From the NCBI GenBank assembly GCA_038212215.1, contig JBBQUT010000039.1:1-39822 (forward strand): a DNA stretch of 39,822 nucleotides, given 5' to 3'. This document shows, piece after piece, positions 6,949-15,931 of this stretch (within the stretch, counting starts at the first letter, position 1; every line of letters starts with the position of its first letter). The notes under the pieces are model-generated. The model was not told where the DNA came from. It ran no database searches and saw nothing but the letters and a program-made list of their open reading frames with translations. Made by a program: the position numbers and the translations under genes. The DNA comes from JALZAI01 sp038212215 (lineage in GTDB: Bacteria; Actinomycetota; Actinomycetes; Mycobacteriales; Jatrophihabitantaceae).

Positions 6949-7383
6949 GCGCGACCGGCGTCACCCCTATTTGCGGTGTGCAGGTGGCGGTTGACCGCGT
7001 CCCGCCAGAACCTGTCCATACGCCCATCCCCGGCTGCGGCAACGCAGGTTCTGGGCGCGAGGCGACCTCAGTGGGACGATCTTTGGCGATCTCGGAAGTC
7101 TGGCAGATCTACGCGAGGCGAACGGCGCATCCAGGCTCGAGGAGATGCGTGCCCGAGTAAGCCGACACCGCCCCTCGCCCCTCGCGCCGAAGGATGATCC
7201 GAAGATCGCTGTTCCCCAACTACTCGGCATCGCGATCGAACTCGACACCGCAGAGGGATGGCACCGCCCCGGGCCGGTGCTCGGTGACGCACACCTGGCA
7301 TCAACGCGACTCGGGGAGCGTTTCGCCGGCCCACGTCAGGATGCCGACGAGGCGGTTGAGCAGGCTGGACAGGGCGTTCGCGA
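6949..7383. other. 435-bp stretch without a convincing gene
   Basis: A plus-strand frame of 105 codons (7145-7462) runs into the antisense of the SGNH gene and matches no family. Minus-strand fragments near 7290-7380 (VIANALSSLLNRLVGILTWAG) look protein-like but stop quickly. The stretch may be decayed coding DNA. Confidence 0.35.
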
Positions 7384-8256
7384 TTACGTCAGTGGTGCGA
7401 ATCCAAGGCCGATCAAGACTTTGGCGATCACGAGGTTGCCCTTGTCAGTCGGGTGGGTGTAGTCGGGGCCGAGAAGATCGCCCGAGGGTGTAAGTCCGTC
7501 TGCGCCGTTGAAGGCGTGATAGATGTCGGCGCAGACGAATCCGTAGGTGTGGGCGGACGCGCACAGCATGGCGTCCCAGGTACCGAGGAATGTGGTGACC
7601 TTCAGGTTATCTGCCTTCGTCAGGGGGAGCCCGGGGCCGCCGGTGAAGTCGTTGTAGCGGTCGATCGTGCGCAAAATGGTTGGTTTGCCTTTGCGCCAGC
7701 CGGCGATCTGTGAGTACAACCGGTCGTACTGCGGCCGATATCTGTGGACTGATGCCATCGCGCATTGTCTGGTCATCTTCGGCCAGTCAGGCAGGTCGTT
7801 CGCGTCGACGGGCGCTCCGCAGGGACGGTCCGCGTTGAGTTCGTTGCTGTTGTGCGCGATGCCGACGATGATGATGTCGGCGTTCGTTAGCTGAGCCCGG
7901 AACTGGCCGAGTTCTATGACCAGTTGCGGGAGAGTCAAGTTGGTGTGTTGCGACAGGTTGGTCACCGTGACCGGTGTTCCGATCGCCTTCTTGGCTGCCT
8001 TAGCGTATCGGGCTACGAAGCCGGTGCACCCCGTGCAATCGTCCGGACTGTTGTAGGGAATCGAATCCCCGATCACCACGAGACTCAGCGGAGTCGGCCG
8101 CGCTGAGGGCTCGACTGACCTGACTGATCTTGATCCGACCGATCCCACCGAGTTGGGCGCGTTGGGCGACTCGGCGCATCCAGAGAGTGCGAGCGCGATC
8201 AGCGCGGCCGCGAAGACGCCGAGCGCGACCGAAGGCTGCCTGATTTGGTCTGTCAT
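7384..8256 (-). CDS. SGNH/GDSL-family lipoprotein hydrolase
   Basis: This is a 290-residue secreted lipoprotein. The start at ATG 8256 is preceded by GGGGGAAGG. The signal sequence has a hydrophobic core and lipobox LSGC (Cys ~30), so the protein is predicted to be lipid-anchored outside the membrane. The SGNH motifs are present: block I VVIGDSI (nucleophile Ser), block III-like GIAHNSNE, and block V DYTHPTDKGN with the Asp/His pair. A four-Cys pattern (DDCTGCTG, RPCG, RQCA, CADI) suggests disulphides. The family includes esterases and acetyl-hydrolases; the substrate cannot be told. A longer frame extends upstream but would bury the signal peptide. Confidence 0.8.
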   Translation of the reverse strand: MTDQIRQPSVALGVFAAALIALALSGCAESPNAPNSVGSVGSRSVRSVEPSARPTPLSLVVIGDSIPYNSPDDCTGCTGFVARYAKAAKKAIGTPVTVTNLSQHTNLTLPQLVIELGQFRAQLTNADIIIVGIAHNSNELNADRPCGAPVDANDLPDWPKMTRQCAMASVHRYRPQYDRLYSQIAGWRKGKPTILRTIDRYNDFTGGPGLPLTKADNLKVTTFLGTWDAMLCASAHTYGFVCADIYHAFNGADGLTPSGDLLGPDYTHPTDKGNLVIAKVLIGLGFAPLT

Positions 8257-8880
8257 GGACCTTCCCCCACTCGTTTTGGTCCGACGCCGGCAGTCGCTGA
8301 CAGGTCCGATCTGAGTCCGACCGTCGTTGCCGCACACCCGCGCTGACCCAAACGCGACTGGGCAGTCGGTCGGGGCTAGCTCGCGTGCGGTCAGCGCTGA
8401 ATCCGGCTCCTGTTTGGATCGGATGATAGGTGGCGTCGGAGTTGATGAGGTCATCTGCTGACGTCTCATTTGCGGCGACCCCGGCCTCGGGGACGCTGCT
8501 GGCAGTCGGCTGCGACGCCGCCCTTCACAGCAAAGCGGGCGGGCCTGGCCTTCCGCTCGTGCTGTCGCTGGCCGAAACGACGGCGGCCTGTCCGGCGCAC
8601 CCGCCGCCGCTTGGTTCGTAACTCAAGTCGCATTCATTTCGCACGGTCGGCTCACCGTGCGAGTGCACCCGTCCTGGAAGGACGGACGAAGCGAGACACG
8701 GTTGATCCAAGAAGTCGCGGCTGGTAAGGCGGATCAGCCGCTGCCTGACGCCCCTAGTGTGTGGGCGGCATCCGGATACCCACCACTACGGCATCGGGAC
8801 AGTGTAGGCGACCCTCGCGCATCAGACCGCCGACGTCCTGCGCCTCGTCCCGATGCCATTTGAACGGCGAGACTGTGCTG
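8257..8880. other. 624-bp divergent intergenic region
   Basis: This lies between the divergent SGNH lipoprotein and TMEM175-like genes and should hold both promoters. A GTGAGTGCACCCGT / GCACGGTCGG stretch near 8640-8665 is GC rich, but no clear operator is seen. Short open frames on both strands match nothing. Confidence 0.4.
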
Positions 8881-9564
8881 GTGAGCACACCGTACCGTCG
8901 ATTCGCGGGACAGAGCCTGGACCGCGCCCAGGCATTGAGCGATGGCGTATTCGCGATCGCGATGACGCTGCTGGTGCTGGACTTGCGGGTTCCGGTCGAG
9001 GCCGTCCACTCTGATCGGGCAATGTGGGATGGCCTGTCGGAGTTGGGGCCGAGTTTCGCCGCTTTCGTGCTGAGCTTCACGATGCTGGGCACCTTCTGGC
9101 TCGCCCAGCACACCCTGCTCGGGATGTGCCAGCGCGGCGATCGGGTGCTGAGCTGGCTGCAGCTTGGCTTCCTGATCCCGGTGGCGTTGCTGCCGTTCTC
9201 TGCGTCACTGCTCGCCGAGTTCGTGACCGTCCGGTCGGCCGTCGGAGTCTATTGGCTCAATATCGCGCTGCTCGGGCTCGGGCTGGCGACCAGCAGCAGA
9301 CACCTACGTCGCGGCGGCCTGCTCGATCAGGACGACAAGGACGTGCTCGGCCGACTGCGGATCTTCCGTCGCCGGATCATCGTCGCCCAACTTGGCTACG
9401 CCGTAGCGGCGCTGCTGTGCCTGATCAACACCTATCTCAGTGTGGGCGCCCTGGCGCTGGTCCAGGTCTACTTCATCGCTGCACCGCACCTCCCCCTGCT
9501 CGATCGGCTTCTCCTGGACCCAACCGACTCTGACCACAGCACGCCACCCACGAACGCGCCATAG
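8881..9564 (+). CDS. TMEM175-like potassium channel protein (DUF1211)
   Basis: This 227-residue integral membrane protein carries the family signature in its first helix: RAQALSDGVFAIAMTLLVLDL (key part SDGVFAIAMTLLVLDL), where the helix lines a K+ pore in characterised members. About six hydrophobic segments follow (near residues 18-36, 55-75, 90-112, 118-140, 165-185 and 190-205). The length fits single-repeat bacterial members. GTG 8881 places the signature ~19 residues from the N-terminus, as in relatives; an in-frame start 40 codons upstream would add an unrelated Arg/Pro-rich leader. It probably sets potassium leak or membrane potential. Confidence 0.8.
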   Translation: MSTPYRRFAGQSLDRAQALSDGVFAIAMTLLVLDLRVPVEAVHSDRAMWDGLSELGPSFAAFVLSFTMLGTFWLAQHTLLGMCQRGDRVLSWLQLGFLIPVALLPFSASLLAEFVTVRSAVGVYWLNIALLGLGLATSSRHLRRGGLLDQDDKDVLGRLRIFRRRIIVAQLGYAVAALLCLINTYLSVGALALVQVYFIAAPHLPLLDRLLLDPTDSDHSTPPTNAP

Positions 9565-9653
9565 CCCAGACGCACCGGCCCGCCTCCACCGTTCGCGTCC
9601 CGCAGGCCTATCGTCGGCTACCGCGGAAGGGCACGAGTCGCTCGCTTTAGCGC

Positions 9654-10358
9654 TCAGCCGAGGTGAAGTCTGAACTCGTTGCTGTCCGGGTCAGCCAGCT
9701 CCATGCCGTCGGGCAGGTCGGAAAGTCGGGTCGCTCCGAGCGAGACCAGTCGTTCTGCCTCGCTGGTGGGGCCCGCGGTGACGAGGTCGAAGCGCTGCCG
9801 GGTCCTTCCGGTTTTGGGTCCCACCGGCGGTACGCCCCAGGAGTCCCACGAGATCTTGGTGCCGCCGAGCGGCGACTGGACCGCGGTCTGCTCGTTCTCG
9901 TCCCACACCAGCGGCCAGCCCAGTGCGTCGCGCCAGAACAGGCCAACGTCACGGCTTCCGTCACATGTGACCTCGCCGAGGTAGCCGGTGCCGGCCAGGT
10001 AGTTGTTGCCCGGCTCAATCACGCAAAGCTCGTTGCCGCCAGGGTCTGCCAGTACGACATGTGGGTCGTCGGGCCCTTGGCCCACGTCAATGTGGCGGCC
10101 ACCCAGGCGCAGCGCCGTTTCGACGGTTCGGTGCTGGTTCTCGGGGCTGCTGCTGGTCAGGTGTAAGTGCAGCCGTCGCGGGCCAACCTGCAAGCTGTCG
10201 GACGTGACGAAGCGTAGCCCGACCTGCAACTTGTCACCCGGTACCAACACGCCGTCGGGCTCTACGAGGATCGGTCGGTCGAGCAGGCCGGCCCAGAACG
10301 CCGCCACCGCGTCCGCATCGGCGACCTCGAAAGTCACCGCTTCGAGTCGCAGGGCCAC
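9654..10358 (-). CDS. VOC (glyoxalase-like) family protein, two-domain
   Basis: This 234-residue protein is made of two paired beta-alpha-beta-beta-beta modules. The first starts LEAVTFEVADADAVAAFWAG and ends DPGGNELCVIEPG. The second begins YLGEVTCDGSRDVGLFWRDALGW and ends MELADPDSNEFRLHLG. The Glu of DPGGNE and DPDSNE and His residues in HLHLTSS are in positions often used for metal in VOC proteins. The family contains lyases, dioxygenases and drug-binding resistance proteins; the substrate is unknown. It is convergent with the TMEM175-like gene and single in context. Confidence 0.75.
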   Translation of the reverse strand: MALRLEAVTFEVADADAVAAFWAGLLDRPILVEPDGVLVPGDKLQVGLRFVTSDSLQVGPRRLHLHLTSSSPENQHRTVETALRLGGRHIDVGQGPDDPHVVLADPGGNELCVIEPGNNYLAGTGYLGEVTCDGSRDVGLFWRDALGWPLVWDENEQTAVQSPLGGTKISWDSWGVPPVGPKTGRTRQRFDLVTAGPTSEAERLVSLGATRLSDLPDGMELADPDSNEFRLHLG

Positions 10359-10813
10359 CTCTGCACCCTAGGACCGGTTCGCGGCCTTGGCGAACACCTT
10401 TCAACCGAGCTGGAACAGCTGGCCGTCCGAGTCCGCCATGGCGGCGAGGTCGCAGCAGGACGCCGTACTTGGAGCACCCGATTGTTGTCGTCGACCACGC
10501 TGGCGTCGAGGTAAGCCTGATAGCGCCGCACGAGCTCATCCGGGGCGAGCATCCACCGATTGTGACAGCGAGGTGGGCGCGGCCACGGGACCGCCGCCGC
10601 GTTGCCCGTCCCACCGGTTGCGTTCGACGAACCTTCGACGCTCGCGATGCTGCTTCGGAAACGATCGGCACCGGTGAGCAGCGGACCATTTTGACTGGCT
10701 CGCATGACACAGCGTTGCGGGCGGTCATCCGCTGTCGCAGTGCGGATCGACACACCGCGAGGCTGGACGGCCGAAGCTGGCCCGGGCGGCGTGACTCGCG
10801 TTGAATCAACGCT
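10359..10813. other. 455-bp region with decayed minus-strand coding remnants
   Basis: On the minus strand, pieces in different frames look protein-like: WMLAPDELVRRYQAYLDASV around 10480-10560 and CCDLAAMADSDGQLFQLG ending in a TGA near 10400. The second resembles the C-terminus of a VOC protein. No continuous gene is present. On the plus strand only the start of the fused gene downstream (from ~10814) is visible. Confidence 0.35.
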
Positions 10814-10857
10814 GTGGACGCCAACGGCTCGCGTGACCGCGTTGACCTCCCGGTCGC

Positions 10858-12204
10858 ATGCACGCTCGGCTGGACGATGGAGCCGAACGCATGTGCCGCT
10901 GGAAACAGCTCGGCGAACGTGCCACGCCCACTGCGCGGCGAACCGATCGCGAGCTTGAGGTTCGGTTTCAGCCCGGGCCGGGCGTTCCGGAGGAACTTGC
11001 GGCGCTCGCTGCCGCCGAGGCGCAGTGCCGCGCGTTCGTGGCCTGGGCCATCTCGCTCGACGGTGGGCAACCCGTGCCGCGCGTGACCGCATCAGAGGAC
11101 AGACCCGAGGACATCCCGACTGAGCACCCGCTGGCGCATCTGGCGGAACCTGCGGTGACGGCGGGCGCGCACCGGGTGCGCAACAATTGGGTGCGTTTGA
11201 TCGTCGGCATCGTCATGGTCGGCGTGTTCGGCTACGAGGTCCAGTGGCTCGCCCCGCACATCGCGCAGGCCGGGCACGCGCTGGGTCACCCGATCTGGGG
11301 ATGGCTCGCCCTCGCATGCTGGTCTGAGATGAGTTCGATGGTCTTCTTCGCTCGCCTGCAGCGTGGGATGTTGCGCGCTGGCGGGGTTACGGTGCGGCTC
11401 AACCGTGCTGTCGCCTTGACGTTCGCGGCAAACGCCATGAGTGTGAGCCTGCCTGCTGGATCGGTCATCTCGTCGGGATATACGTTCCGCCGGATGCGCT
11501 CCTGGGGCGCGAGCGCGCCGCTGGTGACCTTCGGGTTGGTCACCTCCGCGGCCATGTCCACGCTGGCACTCGGCCTCATCGCCATCCTTGGCGCGACCTT
11601 CGCCGGCGAGCACCCGAACTCGGTCATCCTGATCGTCGAACTCGCGGGCGCAACGGTTCTCGCTTTGTTGCTGCGTCGGCTCAGCCATCGCCCGGACCTG
11701 ATGCTGCGGGTGGGGCAGATCAGTCTGGGCTGGGCGAACCGGCTGCGGCGTCGCTCGCTGGAAACCGGTCAGGAACGTGTCCGAGAACTGCTCGAGGAAT
11801 TGGTGCTGATCAAACCGCGACGCCGCGACTGGCTTCGCGGCTTTGCGTTTGCCGCGTTGAACTGGATCCTGGACTTGGTCTGCCTGATCGCGTCCTGCCG
11901 AGCGGTGGGTTTGCACGGGCCGTCGCTCGGGTTGGCGCTCATCGCGTATGCCGCGGGGATGGCCGCTTCCAGCGTGCCGTTGCTTCCCGGCGGGCTGGGT
12001 GTCGTGGACGGCGCGCTGATCCTCGCGCTGACCCGCGGCGGACTCGCGGTCGGCCCCTCGACCGCAGGCGTTCTGCTGTACCGGTTGATCAGCTTCGCGC
12101 TGGTCGCACTGATCGGCTGGGGCACCTGGCTGTTGATCCACCGCGCCGACGCCCGGACCCGAGGTCCGGCTGAGTCACCGCCGACTACGGACGCGTTGCA
12201 ATGA
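10858..12204 (+). CDS. YbhN/AglD-type (lysylphosphatidylglycerol synthase TM-like) membrane protein with fused N-terminal domain
   Basis: From residue ~115 on, this is a UPF0104/YbhN-type flippase-like protein with about eight membrane helices and the typical ASSVPLLPGGLGVVDGALI motif (PGGLGVVD near residues 380-390). The first ~85 residues are unrelated: VRFQPGPGVPEELAALAAAEAQCRAFVAWAI resembles the end of small actinobacterial proteins whose consensus reads AAEAECCAF. The usual start of that small family (VACTL) is also present just upstream at 10850-10870 but in another frame, from GTG 10814. The gene therefore looks like a small Cys-domain gene, frameshifted and fused to a YbhN gene. Members of the membrane family move or modify lipids; substrate unknown. 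Confidence 0.75.
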   Translation: MHARLDDGAERMCRWKQLGERATPTARRTDRELEVRFQPGPGVPEELAALAAAEAQCRAFVAWAISLDGGQPVPRVTASEDRPEDIPTEHPLAHLAEPAVTAGAHRVRNNWVRLIVGIVMVGVFGYEVQWLAPHIAQAGHALGHPIWGWLALACWSEMSSMVFFARLQRGMLRAGGVTVRLNRAVALTFAANAMSVSLPAGSVISSGYTFRRMRSWGASAPLVTFGLVTSAAMSTLALGLIAILGATFAGEHPNSVILIVELAGATVLALLLRRLSHRPDLMLRVGQISLGWANRLRRRSLETGQERVRELLEELVLIKPRRRDWLRGFAFAALNWILDLVCLIASCRAVGLHGPSLGLALIAYAAGMAASSVPLLPGGLGVVDGALILALTRGGLAVGPSTAGVLLYRLISFALVALIGWGTWLLIHRADARTRGPAESPPTTDALQ

Positions 12205-12222
12205 TGACGCGCCATGCACCTT

Positions 12223-12237
12223 GCCCGACGATCGGGC
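12223..12237 (+). terminator. Short hairpin between convergent genes
   Basis: GCCCGA-CGA-TCGGGC forms a perfect 6-bp stem with a 3-nt loop in the 77-bp gap between the convergent YbhN-like and ABC permease genes. It could end transcription from either side, but no U-tract follows. Confidence 0.35.
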
Positions 12238-12281
12238 GGGGCGGGTTGAGGGCATAGCTCACATGTTGCGCAGCTCGAGGA

Positions 12282-14600
12282 TCATTCGTTGCGGGCGACT
12301 TCGGGTCCGGTAAGGCGATTGAGCAGCGGCAGGGTCGAGGCGATCATCGCGAGGGATGCGACGAGGCCGACGACGATGACGAGGTAATACCGCAGGCTGG
12401 GGGCCTGGAGGGTTTCGTGCAGTTGGGCGCGGAGGATGAGTTGCGCGGTGAGAAAACCCGCGAAGACAGACACGACGGCCGTTACGAGCAGGGGTACGGC
12501 GGCTTCGAGGGTGATCACGCGGCGCAGCACGGCCAGCGGCGCGCCGGCGAGGCGCAGCAGGCTGAAGGGCCGTTTGCGTTCGGCGAGCCCTCCAGCGATG
12601 TTGACGGCGAGGCTGCAACCGGCAATGGGCAAGCTGGTGAGGAGGACGACGTCGGCCAGCTGCCGGTAGCCGTCGAGTTGGCGCGTGCTGTCGGCGCGCA
12701 GTTCGCCCAGGTTCTCTGGGGCGAATGTGCTGGGGTAGGCAGCACTAAGCGTGCCGCGGGCCTGCTCGGTCGCGGCGGTTGAGCCGTCGGTGGCGACGAC
12801 GAGTGTGTCGATGGACAGCCTTGCCAGGTCGGGTCCCGACAGGTCGACCAACGGCCAGGTGGTGTCGGCCATTGAGGCTCTGCCGACGAGGTTGCCGCCG
12901 TAGTCGGGTTCGATCGAGGCGACGGTGGCGCCGGGTTGGCAGTGCCCCAAGGCCGGGACGGCTGAGAGCTGCGCACACGAAACGAGTTCTTGGATCGAGT
13001 CGTACCGCACGTTCCTAGGCGGGCCGGCGTGGCCGCGTTGAGCGGCGTTCGGGTCGGGAATGGGTGGCGGGTTGGGATTGGGTCGGTTGCGGATAACCAG
13101 CACGCCGGTGACTCCCGGAATTAACGTGAGTCTGCTCGTTGTGCTGGCTGGGATCGTGGTGATCGTGCCGGTCCGCTCCGGCGGTCCGAATTGGTCGACG
13201 AGGGTTGCGTTGGATGCCTTGTTGTTGGTCGGCGCGATACTGGCGGTGCCGGCGATCGCGGTGATGATCCCGATCGTGCAGGTGCCGACGAAGACGGCAA
13301 GGACCAACCCGCTTATGGCACGAAAGGCCGCTTGCGGGTTGTCGGCCAGCCGGCGAGCGGCGATGAGGGAAGCCGGCCGGTTGGCTCGCCGGGCGGTGAA
13401 TCGTGAGGCCAGTGTCGTCAGCCAGGGCCCGGCGATGACCAAGCCGGCCATGACCAGCAGGACCCCGATCAGGAACACGGAGGCTTCCGTCGTGCTGCTG
13501 GTATGCGTGCCTGCGCCGATGTCGTGGACGTAGGCGAAGTAGCTGAGTTCGGCGACCCCGGCCATTAACGGGAGCACTCGCCAAGCCCGGGGCGCGCTGG
13601 GGGTGACTCGCCGGGTGACACCGAGGGGGGAGATGGTCACACGGCGCAGCGCGAGCCTGGCCGCGACAGCGGCGCTGATTGGGATGCCGAGGACGACGAG
13701 CAGGACATCGACCACACTGAGTGACAGGTCGCCGGTGAAGAAGGGGTCGCCGGTGAACGGGATCGCCGCGATCGACGGGCGGAGCGCAAAGAACAGGCCG
13801 AAGCCGGCAGCGACGCCGATGACGGCGGCGACGGTGGATTCGACGGTGGAGATCACCGAGATCTGTCCGGGAGTCGCCCCGACCAGTCGCATCGCGGCGA
13901 AACGCCGCTCGCGGTGGGCGGCAGACAACCGGGTGGCCCCACCGATGAAGATCAGCACCGGGAACAGTACTGCGGCCGCGACCACCGAGAGGATCAGAAT
14001 GATGCCGTTGCTGTCCGTGCCCAAACCCACGGCGCAGTCTCCGCTGCAACTGCTCGGCACAGTGGTGCTGATCCGGTTGACCAGGTCGGCGCTGCCGTCG
14101 TGAGACAGGTCAGTGACCTTGCGGCCGATGACGATGATCAGCGAATTGGGGGCGGGTAACGCCGATGACCCCATCGTGGCGATCAACGTGCCGGGGTAGC
14201 GGTCGCCGAGCTGCGCGGCCGGCGTCTTGCGTAGCAGCGTCGCCAATGCGGGTGAGGCGTAATAATGGCCTGGCCCGGGCAACGCGGTGATCCCGGGTGG
14301 GATCGGCGAGTGCGGCCCGGTTGCGGCGAGATCGACTCGGCCGATCTCCCTACCTTGGTAGTAGTCCGCGCGTAGCCGCCACCACATGGGATCCGTAGTC
14401 GTGGGTGCCGAGGCGCTTGATCGGCTGTAACCGGTCTCCAGCCACGCGTATCGGGCGTTCTGGGTGTTGACCGCATTGACGCTGGCCAGCGTGGAGAGCA
14501 GCAGCCCCATACCGATTGCCACCGCAATCATGATCAGCGCCAGCCGGGTAAGGGCTTCCCGGCCGCCGGCCACGGTGAGGCGTAACGCGAGGCGGATCAC
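12282..14600 (-). CDS. FtsX-like ABC transporter permease
   Basis: This 772-residue membrane protein has the MacB/FtsX layout. An N-terminal helix (~15-40) is followed by a large extracytoplasmic segment and a first FtsX core with three helices (ILILSVVAAAVLFPVLIFIGG; coupling helix ERRFAAMRLVGATPGQI; IGVAAGFGLFF). A second half repeats this, with coupling helix ERKRPFSLLRLAGAPLAVLRR and C-terminal helices. The GTG start overlaps the stop of the ATPase gene (GTGA), so the two are translationally coupled and form one transporter. Such pairs export peptides, lipids or antibiotics or act in stress sensing. The substrate is not evident; the PadR gene ahead suggests inducible export. Confidence 0.85.
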   Translation of the reverse strand: MIRLALRLTVAGGREALTRLALIMIAVAIGMGLLLSTLASVNAVNTQNARYAWLETGYSRSSASAPTTTDPMWWRLRADYYQGREIGRVDLAATGPHSPIPPGITALPGPGHYYASPALATLLRKTPAAQLGDRYPGTLIATMGSSALPAPNSLIIVIGRKVTDLSHDGSADLVNRISTTVPSSCSGDCAVGLGTDSNGIILILSVVAAAVLFPVLIFIGGATRLSAAHRERRFAAMRLVGATPGQISVISTVESTVAAVIGVAAGFGLFFALRPSIAAIPFTGDPFFTGDLSLSVVDVLLVVLGIPISAAVAARLALRRVTISPLGVTRRVTPSAPRAWRVLPLMAGVAELSYFAYVHDIGAGTHTSSTTEASVFLIGVLLVMAGLVIAGPWLTTLASRFTARRANRPASLIAARRLADNPQAAFRAISGLVLAVFVGTCTIGIITAIAGTASIAPTNNKASNATLVDQFGPPERTGTITTIPASTTSRLTLIPGVTGVLVIRNRPNPNPPPIPDPNAAQRGHAGPPRNVRYDSIQELVSCAQLSAVPALGHCQPGATVASIEPDYGGNLVGRASMADTTWPLVDLSGPDLARLSIDTLVVATDGSTAATEQARGTLSAAYPSTFAPENLGELRADSTRQLDGYRQLADVVLLTSLPIAGCSLAVNIAGGLAERKRPFSLLRLAGAPLAVLRRVITLEAAVPLLVTAVVSVFAGFLTAQLILRAQLHETLQAPSLRYYLVIVVGLVASLAMIASTLPLLNRLTGPEVARNE

Positions 14601-15316
14601 ACAACCACCCGATGACCGGACAGCGAGGTCACTTGGCCGTCGCGGACGATGACTTCCCGGTCGGCGTAGGCGGCGACCCGTGGCTCGTGGGTGACCAGGA
14701 CGACGGTCGTGCCCTGCTCCCGCGCGGCGCTGGACAGCAGGTCCATGACATGTTCGCCGGTGAGTGAATCGAGCGATCCGGTCGGTTCGTCGGCGAACAG
14801 TACCTGTGGGTGTGCGACGAGCCCGCGGGCCAGGGCGACCCGCTGGGCTTGGCCGCCGGACAGCTCGCCGGAGCGGCGCTGCTGTAGCCCGTCCAGATCT
14901 AGGCGTTCGAACCAACCTGCGGCCCGGGTCAGCGCGTCGGCGCGCCGGACGCCGCTGAGCAGTAGCGGTAGCGCGACGTTTTCTTGCGCGGTGAGTTCGG
15001 GGACGAGCTGACCGAACTGGAAGACGAACCCGAACCGATCCCGGCGCAGCGCGCTCCGTTCGCCCTCGCGCAGCGTGTCGAGTCGAGCGCCGGCGAAGCG
15101 GATCTCGCCGCTGTCGGGACGCAGGATGCCGGCCAGGCAGTGCAGCAGCGTCGACTTGCCCGAACCGGAGGGACCCATAACGGCCAAGATCTCGCCGCCG
15201 GCCACTGTGACGCTGGCGCCCCGCAACGCCGGCGTCGGGCCGAAGGACAACTCAATGTTGAGAGCCTCGATCAGCGGGCCGTCATTCGCCGTCATTCCGG
15301 CTTGGGCGGCGATCAC
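14597..15316 (-). CDS. ABC transporter ATP-binding protein (MacB/LolD type)
   Basis: This 239-residue ATPase has Walker A GPSGSGKST, Q-loop FQFGQL, signature LSGGQAQR, Walker B VLFADEPTGSLD and H-loop VTHEP. The TGSLD D-loop is typical of the LolD/MacB group that pairs with FtsX-like permeases. GTG 15316 is chosen because it overlaps the stop of the PadR gene as GTGA; an ATG at 15295 would remove seven residues and has no clear ribosome binding site. It is the middle gene of a PadR-ATPase-permease operon with stop/start overlaps at both ends. Confidence 0.9.
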   Translation of the reverse strand: MIAAQAGMTANDGPLIEALNIELSFGPTPALRGASVTVAGGEILAVMGPSGSGKSTLLHCLAGILRPDSGEIRFAGARLDTLREGERSALRRDRFGFVFQFGQLVPELTAQENVALPLLLSGVRRADALTRAAGWFERLDLDGLQQRRSGELSGGQAQRVALARGLVAHPQVLFADEPTGSLDSLTGEHVMDLLSSAAREQGTTVVLVTHEPRVAAYADREVIVRDGQVTSLSGHRVVV

Positions 15317-15837
15317 GCTCGCACTACCTTGGCTAAGGAAGCCAGACGGGCCGTGGTGAGGTCGATCCAGCGCAGGTCGGCTTCGAGGTGGAAAAGGCCG
15401 TGGTCGGCCAGCAGTGCGTCGACTAAGCCGCCGGTGCGCTTGAGTTCGGTCAGCTGTCGCATTCGTTGCAGGTGCGCGGCCCGTTGTGTATCGAGGTAGA
15501 CGTCGGCCGGGCGGTCGGTCATGAGCGCGAGGACGACCTTGGCGAACAGCACGGTCTGTAGGTGCGGTTCGGGCTCGACCGGCTCGGCCAACCACGCCGC
15601 TACGTCGGTCACGCCCTGTTCGGTGATCACATAACGCTTGCGTTCGGGGCCAGCTCCTGGCTCGGGCTCTCCCGCCTCGACCTTGCCGTCGCGGGCCAGC
15701 CGCGCCAGGGTCGAGTACACCTGCCCGAATGGCAGTGGCTTGCTTCGCCCGAAGAATTCGTCGTAGTCGCGTTTGAGGTCATAGCCGTGACTCGGTTCGC
15801 GCTCGAGCAAGCCAAGAATCGTCAAGGACACCGTCAT
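15313..15837 (-). CDS. PadR-family transcriptional regulator
   Basis: This 174-residue regulator has the PadR winged helix at residues 1-85: LTILGLLEREPSHGYDLKRDY, FGQVYSTLARLARDGKV and ERKRYVITEQG. A C-terminal helical dimerisation domain (~95-170) follows. It heads the operon with the ABC ATPase and permease. The promoter just upstream contains a perfect short palindrome between the -35 and -10, so the protein probably represses its own operon until a ligand, likely the transported compound, binds. Confidence 0.9.
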   Translation of the reverse strand: MTVSLTILGLLEREPSHGYDLKRDYDEFFGRSKPLPFGQVYSTLARLARDGKVEAGEPEPGAGPERKRYVITEQGVTDVAAWLAEPVEPEPHLQTVLFAKVVLALMTDRPADVYLDTQRAAHLQRMRQLTELKRTGGLVDALLADHGLFHLEADLRWIDLTTARLASLAKVVRA

Positions 15838-15844
15838 AGCTCAG

Positions 15845-15874
15845 TATCTACACTCAGTGTGTACCTGGAGTCAA
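15845..15874 (-). promoter_or_regulatory. Sigma-70-type promoter of the padR-ABC operon
   Basis: On the minus strand TTGACT (plus 15869-15874) and TAGATA (plus 15845-15850) are 18 bp apart, 8 bp before the padR ATG. The short distance to the start codon implies a very short leader or leaderless transcript. Confidence 0.55.
15850..15860. promoter_or_regulatory. Palindrome ACACTCAGTGT, probable PadR operator
   Basis: A perfect 5-1-5 palindrome lies inside the spacer of the padR promoter, where a bound repressor would block RNA polymerase. PadR proteins commonly bind similar short dyads at their own promoters. Binding by this PadR is inferred from position. Confidence 0.5.
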
Positions 15875-15931
15875 TAGTTCGTTGCCCGCGCAGCCGCGCG
15901 AGGGTCAGCCAGCCGAGATCACTCGTCGAGG

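Noticed and set aside
7145..7462. Plus-strand 105-codon gene between the APH-like and SGNH genes
   Set aside because: It overlaps the 3' end of the SGNH gene in antisense, has no ribosome site and no recognisable motif.
11092..12141. Long minus-strand open frame opposite the YbhN-like gene
   Set aside because: Composition (Gln/Arg/Asp rich, no motifs) is that of an antisense shadow of a membrane protein gene.
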